Assembly: GCA_023376005.1 (NCBI GenBank)
Contig: CM042148.1
Span: forward strand, 75,201,710 to 75,265,709
Direction of reading: 5' to 3'
Origin: Doryteuthis pealeii
Lineage: Eukaryota > Mollusca > Cephalopoda > Myopsida > Loliginidae
Length of the DNA stretch: 64,000 nt
Shown: one piece after another, positions 57,166 through 64,000 of the stretch
Layout of the letters: each line of letters opens with the position of its first letter
How positions within the stretch are numbered: position 1 is the first letter of the stretch
Notes under the pieces: model-generated
Databases searched by the model: none
The model's input: the letters and a program-made list of their open reading frames with translations, nothing else
Told to the model about the DNA's origin: nothing
Program-made: the position numbers and the translations under genes

Positions 57166-57169
57166 TTTT

Positions 57170-57420
57170 ATATATATAAAGGCTAGTGGATGAAGGATGT
57201 CAAATTTTCAGACCCCAGTCAGCAGCCAAGAGGACAACCTCGCGTCTTCCGTCAGCAAACACCCCTCTGGCACTCATTGTGAACACTCGCCGCCTTCGCC
57301 AGCCACCCTGCATTTTCATTGTGAAGCTCTACGCCCCTCACCACCCACAAACCGAAGAAAATAAAGACGGGTCATATTTTTATATATACGTGTCTGCTGT
57401 TCATTGAAGTCCAGTAGCAG
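57170..57420 (+). other. Possible LTR-like segment
   Basis: GC-richer CCGCCTTCGCCAGCCACC region, then AAAATAAAGACGG and a TGTCTGCTGTTCATTGAA run. Bracketed by two similar 24-bp segments (56,954 and 57,438). No coding body or partner LTR. Confidence 0.3.
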
Positions 57421-58690
57421 TCGGCTATACAAAAAGTGTTACTTATAATCGATTGCCGGCAAATTGAAAACTGATTTGAGATCAAAGACAATGGAAAACT
57501 AAAGTCGAAAACTAAAAAAGAATCCATTAGAACGTTCTTAGGACTCTGTGACGTCACAGTTGAGGTTCGTGGTCCTAGAAAATGACCCCAACTACCAATA
57601 CGTTGGAACAACGTATTTACTGGAAGGAAGGGAACAACGGCTATTACTATAAAATAATAATGAAATTTATTGTGTACAGTGCTTAGGTGCACCACAACTC
57701 ATCAAAGTCTCATGTCAAGTACACAGAATAATGTATTAGTGTCAGGAACATGAACAGTTTACAGTAGTAATATGCATGTATGTGTGCGTGTGTGTTCAAT
57801 GATTTATGTGGAGAGTGGCATCAGGTATAGTGTCGGCAGACTACAGGAAGCATGGAGGCTTTGAAAGACTCAGTGCTTCGGCAGCCTATGTTTTGTTTAG
57901 TCATATCACGTAGACATTGGAAAGAAAGGCAGAGATGTGACGCACGACTTTGGGGAAGGGAGAAATTTCGACCACTAGGGCAGTGCCAGGCTAGTCTTCC
58001 TGGGTACGGGCCGAAGCCCGTGAGAGGACTTAGCTCCCTCAACCACCGAATAAATATGGTTAGGAGCTCCCGAGAAGAAGAAATTCAACTCCACAACCAA
58101 GGAATAAAGAATTTATGATAACGCTAACTCGTTATCTAAGAATACGAAACCTGCCAAAGAATTGAAAAAGACACTTACCGGATACAATTCAACAACCACC
58201 GAATCGACAACAAAGAAAAAGCTAAGTAATATTATTCCGTCATGGAGAATTTCTATACGTCAGCTTTCCTTGATTTTATCCCATTATCATATACATATAT
58301 ATGTTTTGAATCAGCCATTGTATTTGAATGAAAATTATACCGAGACTTATCTCGCCGTCTTTTGCAAAACTTACCCAATTCCGGACATGACAGATATCCC
58401 ACCTAATGTTTATATTTCTCTCAGCTTGTCGATATCCATTTCACCTTCCCCCCACTTAGGAACTCTTGATATGACGGACATCCCACCGAATGATTCTGCA
58501 TATCCTCGCCTGTCGGCATCCACTTCATCCGCTTCCCAAATTATGAATATCAAATAAAATCATTTATAAAATAATATACCTATGTCTTGAGTTGTTCTTT
58601 TGCCAATATATGTTCGCATGAATGTACCTCTCATTTCTTCTTTGGTCTCTCTCTGATGGAAACATAGCGTGTCACACGTTAAAACGATAG
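57421..58690. other. Unannotated stretch, possibly decayed retroelement
   Basis: Frames of 88-131 residues exist on both strands without recognisable domains. One (58,162-58,557, plus) encodes DMTDIPPN twice because GACATCCCACCGAATG-like DNA is repeated about 84 bp apart. AATAAA occurs near 58,045 and 58,105. Confidence 0.4.
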
Positions 58691-58701
58691 GACGAACGTA
58701 A

Positions 58702-58852
58702 CACAGGGTTAAAGAGACCAGTCTGCACTACTATTTACCCATAGCTGAATAATTGGATTCATACCTTTCCCAAGGGTATTAATGCTATGAGAAATGCAAA
58801 CAGTATCATCCAGGATTTGAACTCGTCTCCCAATGTCCATTTCCTATGACGG
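58702..58852 (-). mobile_element. SINE family B, 5' half
   Basis: TTCATACCTTTCCCAAGGG and a GATTTGAACTCG box B-like segment on the minus strand. It is followed directly by the next SINE B copy. Confidence 0.68.
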
Positions 58853-58865
58853 AAATAATTGTATA

Positions 58866-59129
58866 TATTTACCAACCCCTCCGCACGAGCAGGATGCGAC
58901 ACAATGTCAATTTCTTAAGTGTACTTTAACAGGTTTGAATTCAGAGTTTTCCTTCTCCTAGACTCGTTACCTAGCTATGGTTAAAGAACCCAGTCTGTCC
59001 TGCTATTTACCCATAGGTGGGGGGAGAATTGTATTAATATCTTTCCCAAGGGTATTAGCGCCATGTGAATTGAACTCGGGTTGACGAGTCCATTTCCTAC
59101 GACTCTAACCATTAGACCACGCGCCTCCA
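58866..59129 (-). mobile_element. SINE family B, near full length
   Basis: About 264 bp. On the minus strand it starts GGAGGCGCGTGGTCTAATGG (box A TGGTCTAATGGTTAGAG) with box B GAGTTCAATTC, continues through CCCTTGGGAAAG and AGGACAGACTGGG, and ends in GAGGGGTTGGTAAATA. Best reference copy for the family in this window. Confidence 0.82.
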
Positions 59130-59184
59130 TGACGGTAATCATTGATATATGATTTGTTTAACTTCATGTTTATAAACTAATTGG

Positions 59185-60535
59185 TAGAAATAATTGTCAC
59201 TTTATTCATCTAAATACTGAACAGAATTATTACTGCTAAAGTTAGGTGATCTTATGGGAACCGATGCTTTGAACCATATGACTTTTAGGCACCCCTTTTT
59301 GATCTCGATTAAGAAAGGACATGTTTTTCATTTACGCCGTCAATATCCGGTTGTTTTAACAGATGATTTTTAGATTTTTTAAAAATTATATATAACTAAC
59401 CCCTAACCCTAACCCCTAACCCTAACCCCTAACAAACAACCGGATATTGACGGTGTAAATGAAAAACATGTCCTTTCTTAATCGAGATCAAAAAGGGGTG
59501 CCTAAAGGTGATATGGTCCGATGCTTTTAATGGGATTTGACAATAAGGCTAACTTTTTTATTTGTTGGTTGATTTTACGGCATATCAACCCCTTCGAGGC
59601 ATTTAATGCCGAATCAAGTTATTTTGATTAAAAAAGGACTCGTGTTGCTTACAGTAAAACTGTTGCTCAAGTGGTCACCCATCTAAGTACTGAATAGACA
59701 CATAACTGCTTAACTTGCTGGAACCGCTGCTTTTAACGAGATATAACCGCAAGCCTAAGTTGCTGAGGTGGTCACCCATCTAAGTACTGAATAGACTAAT
59801 CATTGCTTAACTTGCGGGAACCGCTGCCTTTAACGAGATTTAACCGCAAGCCTAACTTGCTAAAGTGGTCACCCATCTAAGTACTGAATAGACTCATCAC
59901 TGCTTAACTTGTGGGAACCGCTGCTTTTAACGAGATTTAACCGCAAGCCTAACTTGCTCAAGTGGTCACCCATCTAAGTACTGAATAGACTCATCACTGC
60001 TTAACTTGTGGGAACCGCTGCTTTTAACGAGATTTAACCGCAAGCCTAGCTTGCTCAAGTGGTCACCCATCTAAGTACTGAATAGACTCATCACTGCTTA
60101 ACTTGCGGGAACCGCTGCATTTAGCGATATTTAACCGCAAGCCTAACTTGCTAAGTGGTCACCCATCTAAATACTGAATAGACTCATCACTGCTTAACTT
60201 GCGGGAACCGCTGCTTTAACGATATTTAACCGCAAGCCTAACTTGCTCAAGTGGTCACCCATCTAAGTACTGAATAGATCATCACTGCCTAACTTGCGGG
60301 AACCGCTGCTTTTAACGAGATTTAACTGCAAGCCTAACTTGCTCAAGTGGTCACCCATCTAAGTACCGAATAGACTCATCACTGCTTAACTTTTAGGAAC
60401 CGCTGCTTTTAACGAGATCTAACTGCAAGCCTAACTTGCTCAAGTGGTCACCCATCTAAATACTGAATAGACTCATCACTGCTTAACTTTTAGGAACCGC
60501 TGCCTTTAAAAAGATCCAACCGTATGCCTAACTTT
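59185..60535 (-). repeat. Tandem array of 5S rRNA-related units (about 97 bp)
   Basis: Nine regular units (GTCACCC at 59,674, 59,771, 59,868, 59,965, 60,062, 60,158, 60,254, 60,350, 60,447) plus a diverged copy at about 59,190-59,275. On the minus strand each unit reads GAAGT/CAAGTTAAGCA, AGTACTTAGATGGGTGACC and ACTTG, matching the conserved middle and 3' part of eukaryotic 5S rRNA including the internal control region. The 5' and 3' terminal stem strands are not recognisable, so these are 5S-derived tandem repeats, not functional 5S genes. Confidence 0.78.
59286..59504. mobile_element. Foldback element with telomere-like loop
   Basis: Arms 59,286-59,355 and 59,434-59,504 (about 70 bp) are complementary with one clear mismatch. 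The loop contains AACCCCTAACCCTAACCCC-type DNA (59,396-59,433), i.e. alternating TTAGGG and TTAGGGG on the minus strand. Inserted inside a diverged 5S-like unit: its flanks GAACCGATGCTTT and GGTCCGATGCTTT suggest a duplicated target of about a dozen bases or more. Confidence 0.8.
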
Positions 60536-60539
60536 AGCA

Positions 60540-61000
60540 ATGAAGAATTCGTATCTATCTCAACCGCAAGGTTTCACTTTTTTTCCCCCTTCGTGACTCC
60601 CGTTTGCTATTTCATCCAACAATTCTCTGTCACATCTACCAATTATTCACGAAACTGTCATGGCAATCTTGTTTTCGCTTTTTGCAGCCATTACCTATCT
60701 CACCCGTTCTAGTTCATTCTCGTCACTGATTACAGTTCCCAATACCTTCAATTCACTTCCGTTTCGTAAACAGAAAACACCGTGCCATTTCCGAAACTGC
60801 TCCTCAGCACATTCTGCAGTTTAAGACGTAACAAGAGAGTCCAAAGCGGAAAGTAAAAACATTACACTAATCGATTTTTTTCTCGCATGTAAACAGCATC
60901 GAGGCAATGATACTTAAAAATATATTGCTGAGTGGGTCAGATGCTAAATAACATTCTTACATTTCACGGGTGGGTACAGCTTGATGGTTACAGAAGCAAA
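60540..61000. other. Unannotated stretch
   Basis: No recognised repeat or gene between two tandem arrays. Confidence 0.45.
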
Positions 61001-61002
61001 TC

Positions 61003-61760
61003 TATAACTGAAGGTTCGCTACGGGTAGGATGTGACACAAGGACGCAGGTATGGGGAATCCAGCGAGAGTCGAACTCGCTATTTAGTAGTAACGTCTCAG
61101 CAAGACTAGCTTGCTAACCATTTCACCACGATGTGACGCTCTTTTACCATACCTGTTCGCCATGTGTAGAATGTGACACAAGGTCACAAGTATGGGCATC
61201 CAGTGAGGATCGAACTCGCTATTTAGTAGTAATGGCTCCACGAGACCATCTTGCTAACCATTTCACCACGATGTGACGCCCATTTACCATACCCATTCGC
61301 CATGCATAGGATGTGACACAAGGTCACAAGTATGGGTCATCCAGCGAGGATCGAAATCGCTATTCAGTAGTAATGGATCTGCGAGACTAGATTGCTAACC
61401 ATTACGCTGAGGTGGACGACCCAATATTACCCAAACCGTATGCTACCGATTGTATATAACACAAGGATGAAATTATTGGGCATCTGGCGAATATCAAACA
61501 CGCTATTCAGTAGTAATGGATCTGTGAGACTAGCTTGCACCCCGATAGGACACTTTTATTTACCCGACCCGTTCGCCACGCGTCGGATGTGACACAAGGT
61601 CGCAAGTATGAGGCATCCAGCGAGGATCATACCTGCGTTTCAGAAATAATGGATCAGCGAGATTAACTTGCTAATCATTACATCACGAAGGGACAGTATC
61701 AGTAGTTATTTATAAAGCTTAGTTTAGTTTTGACACAAGGCCGCTAGTATGGGTCACCAA
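61003..61760 (-). repeat. Tandem array of tRNA-derived family D units (about 141 bp)
   Basis: GTGACACAAGG-like anchors at about 61,030, 61,170, 61,312, 61,453, 61,588 and 61,728 give five to six units. On the minus strand each has box A-like TGGTGAAATGGTTAGC, CTACTGAATAGCGAGTTCGA with box B, and a tail reading CTTGTGTCACATCC. Head-to-tail copies of a Pol III-type unit are unusual for SINEs, which normally insert singly. Confidence 0.8.
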
Positions 61761-61954
61761 ATGAGAATCGAACTCAATAACAATGGTTTTTGTAATCCAG
61801 CTTGCTAAATGGCTTTCCAATGGTTTGAAGATAGGAAAAAATACTACTTTACGCGTATTTACCCAACCCTCTGCCGAGGGCAGAATTGAGCCACTCTTGT
61901 ATTTAGGAATAAATTTGATACTTTCAACCTTCTTTTCCAAACTCTTTTTTCTTT

Positions 61955-61994
<40 letters not shown>

Positions 61995-62071
61995 TTTCTT
62001 TGTTATCTTTTCTCACATTCTACATTCTTTTTCCCGATGGCTTTTTTTTTCTCTTTCTACTATATTATTAA
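61761..62071. other. Mixed low-complexity flank
   Basis: Includes (TC)n at about 61,960-61,992 and T-rich DNA. A 137-residue frame across it into the SINE is not credible. Confidence 0.55.
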
Positions 62072-62313
62072 GGGCCGGGTTAGCTCAGTCGGTAGAGCGT
62101 TCGGCTAGAAACCATAAGGTTCCTTGTTCGATACCAGTCCTCGCTAACTTTGCCTATGAGTATCACAGGGATCTGTGCGGTAAAGAAAGGAGCTAATGGT
62201 AGGGATGGCGCCCCGCCTCAGACGCTAAAAATAATCTCCTTGGTCTAGCGCTAGTGAAAAGGGGATAGACTCCCTCGCTAATTGGCTGATACCGACTTTA
62301 GGCCACCCCGACG
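62072..62313 (+). mobile_element. SINE family A, best-preserved copy
   Basis: Starts GGGCCGGGTTAGCTCAGTCG with box A AGCTCAGTCGGTAGAGCG and a box B-like GTTCGATACCAG, followed by the conserved body up to GGCCACCCCGACG. The tRNA-like 5' part is complete enough to show descent from an elongator tRNA. Confidence 0.9.
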
Positions 62314-62499
62314 ATTTTACCATGTTATAGCTCGCTCTTTTGGAAAAATAGAACAATTCTCTCGTATTTTCTCTCCTTTTATCTTTCTTTCTTTCTTTCT
62401 TTTCTTTTCTTCTTTATATTTTCTCCCAACTCACTCTCTTTTTCCTTATGGATTTTTTTTCTTCCTCTTTGTGCTATATTCTGGCTCGCTTTTTAAGAT

Positions 62500-62775
62500 A
62501 CAATCTCCTGGGTATGACGTTAAACTGCATCTAATGGTGAAGTTCCAATTTTGGAGCTTTGTGTGTGGAGTACACCTTCTTTACAATTACTCCCAAGTCC
62601 ACCCTGATCCGGAGTTGTAGTGTCAAATCTGTGGGTTAAATAGATTAGAAATGAATTTACAAAAATGTGTCTAAAAATTGAGTTTGAAAATAACTGAATG
62701 CTCAACAAGAATAAATAAAACAAAATGTTTTCTGCATAAAATGACACAAGGGTTGACATGCCTTAAAATCCAACC
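62500..62775 (-). repeat. Family C repeat, near full length
   Basis: Runs from CTGGGTATGACGTTAAACTG through CCGGAGTTGTAGTG to GACATGCCTTAAAATCCAAC. Confidence 0.72.
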
Positions 62776-62785
62776 AACCAATTTT

Positions 62786-63470
62786 AAGATACACAAATCA
62801 ATTTCCTGATTTTTCCTCTCTGTTTCACTTTTTTTTTCTTTCTTTCTGTATTTCTTTCTTTCCTTCTTTCTTTTCTTTCTTCGTCTTTTGAAAACACAAA
62901 TCAATTTTCTCGTGTTTTCTTTCTGTTTCACTTTCTTTTCTTTTCTTTTTCTATTTTTCTTTCTTTCTTTCTTTCTTTTTTTCTTCGTCTTTTGAAAACA
63001 CAAATCAATTTTTTTCGTGTTTTCGCTCTGTTTCACTTTCTTTTCTTTCTTTCTGTATTTCTTTCTTTCTTTCTTTCTTTCTTTCTTTTTCTTCGTCTTT
63101 TGAAAACACAAATCAATTTTCTCATGTTTTCTTTCTGTTTCACTTTCTTTTCTTTTCTTTTTCTATTTTTCTTCTTTCTTTCTTTTTTTTCTTCGTCTTT
63201 TGAAAACACAAATCAATTTTCTCGTGTTTTCGCTCTGTTTCAACTTTATTTTATTTCTATTTTTCTTTCTTTCTTTTCTTCTTTCTTTTTTTTTTCTTTC
63301 TTTGAAAACACGAATACATTTTCTAGTATTTTCTCTCTTTTTATCTTTCTTTCTTTTCTTTCCTTCCTTTGTTTTTCTCTCCCATTATACTCTCTTTTTC
63401 CCTATCGGCCTTTTTCCTTCTTTTTCTTCGTGCAATAATCTGGCTCGCTCTTTTAGAAACACAAATCAAT
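62786..63470. repeat. (TTTC)n minisatellite with units of about 105 bp
   Basis: GAAAACACAAATCAATTTTC recurs at about 62,786, 62,888, 62,993, 63,102, 63,200, 63,300 and 63,455, separated by (CTTT)n. Frames of 107-148 residues are F/S/L-rich translations. Confidence 0.9.
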
Positions 63471-63754
63471 TCACTCGGCTTTTCTCTGTTTTATCTTTCA
63501 TGATATCTGACCGATGGATTTAAAGCCCCCAACAATTGGCTAAACAGTATAGCATTGGTGATTAAGTATTTATGATATCAGTGATAGGTGAGCCGTTATG
63601 AAGTCTCTTCTTCCTGATGGACGGCTTAAGGCCTCATTAATGCTTGAAATAAAATAGAAATTGGTAACATCGACAAGAGTCAATCAAAAGGAAGCTTAAA
63701 GTATTTATGTTAAGTCATTTGTTTAGTGAAAAAGTGGGGCTTTTTATTCCCCCC
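63471..63754. other. Unannotated stretch
   Basis: No recognised feature. Confidence 0.45.
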
Positions 63755-63760
63755 TCTCTT

Positions 63761-63801
<41 letters not shown>

Positions 63802-63887
63802 CTCTCTCTCGCTCTCTCTTCTCTCGCTCTCTCTCTCGCACACTCTCTCTTTCTCTCTCTTCCTCACTCCCGCTTTCTCTTTTGCAC

Positions 63888-63935
<48 letters not shown>

Positions 63936-64000
63936 ACTTTCTCTCACTCCCGCTTTCTCTTTTGCACACTCTCTCTTTCTCTCTCTCTCTTTCTCTCTTT
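63755..64000. repeat. (CT)n polypyrimidine tract
   Basis: CT-rich to the window end, with a duplicated CTCACTCCCGCTTTCTC segment (63,863 and 63,944). Confidence 0.95.

Noticed and set aside
57852..58118. 88-residue frame as a retroviral-type protein
   Set aside because: No domain is visible, and overlapping frames exist on the other strand.
59396..59433. A chromosome end or long interstitial telomere
   Set aside because: Only about five units, enclosed in a foldback element within a tandem array.
59674..60535. Functional 5S rRNA gene cluster
   Set aside because: Units of 97 bp lack both strands of the terminal stem and have no spacer or terminator, so they are derived repeats.
62671..63523. 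Frames of 107-148 residues rich in Phe-Ser-Leu and Lys-Glu-Arg
   Set aside because: Translated (TTTC)n minisatellite on both strands.

Overview
The window looks like repeat-dominated, AT-rich intergenic or intronic DNA from an animal, most likely a mollusc and probably a cephalopod. That is an inference from the dense tRNA-derived SINEs, very abundant (TA)n/(TG)n/(CT)n microsatellites, RT-type LINE debris, Helitron-like and Merlin-like remnants, and the absence of any bacterial gene organisation. I find no intact protein-coding gene. Almost every long open frame is a translated microsatellite, SINE or satellite. The only recognisable coding remnants are a Merlin/ISXO2-type transposase fragment (19,978-20,292, minus) and several reverse-transcriptase C-terminal fragments (around 10-11 kb and 29-30 kb).

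Layout. Positions 1-10,768 and 29,424-39,577 form a pair of about 10-kb inverted arms, diverged by roughly a few percent with many small indels. They surround a core of about 18.6 kb that contains a 100-N assembly gap (11,401-11,500). This is either a true large palindrome or a misplaced alternate haplotype. The core holds tandem Helitron-like elements, a snap-back palindrome, (TA)n tracts, a transposase remnant, about 2 kb of purine/pyrimidine low complexity and a foldback element. Immediately outside the right arm (39,611-45,330) lies a satellite of about 5.7 kb. It has a 151-bp dimeric unit made of two related monomers of about 75 bp. From 45.3 to 64 kb are more SINEs, two head-to-tail Helitron-like copies, a 97-bp tandem array resembling 5S rRNA (minus strand), a foldback element with a telomere-like loop, a tRNA-derived tandem array of about 141 bp, and (TTTC)n/(CT)n minisatellites.

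The most interesting signal is a set of self-cleaving hammerhead ribozyme motifs. Two on the plus strand (49,293-49,338 and 49,523-49,568) have an intact core and fully paired stems I and II, with compensatory differences between copies. A third lies inverted at 49,085-49,130. Variant forms with perfect or near-perfect stem I pairing and a palindromic stem III occur at 8,727-8,768 (copied at 31,364-31,404), 18,046-18,087 and 21,841-21,889. Weaker ones are at 17,817-17,867 and 46,226-46,272. All sit close to (TA)n tracts. At two loci a tRNA-like Pol III head lies just upstream on the same strand. This suggests a SINE or retrozyme-like element built as tRNA head, hammerhead, then AT tract.
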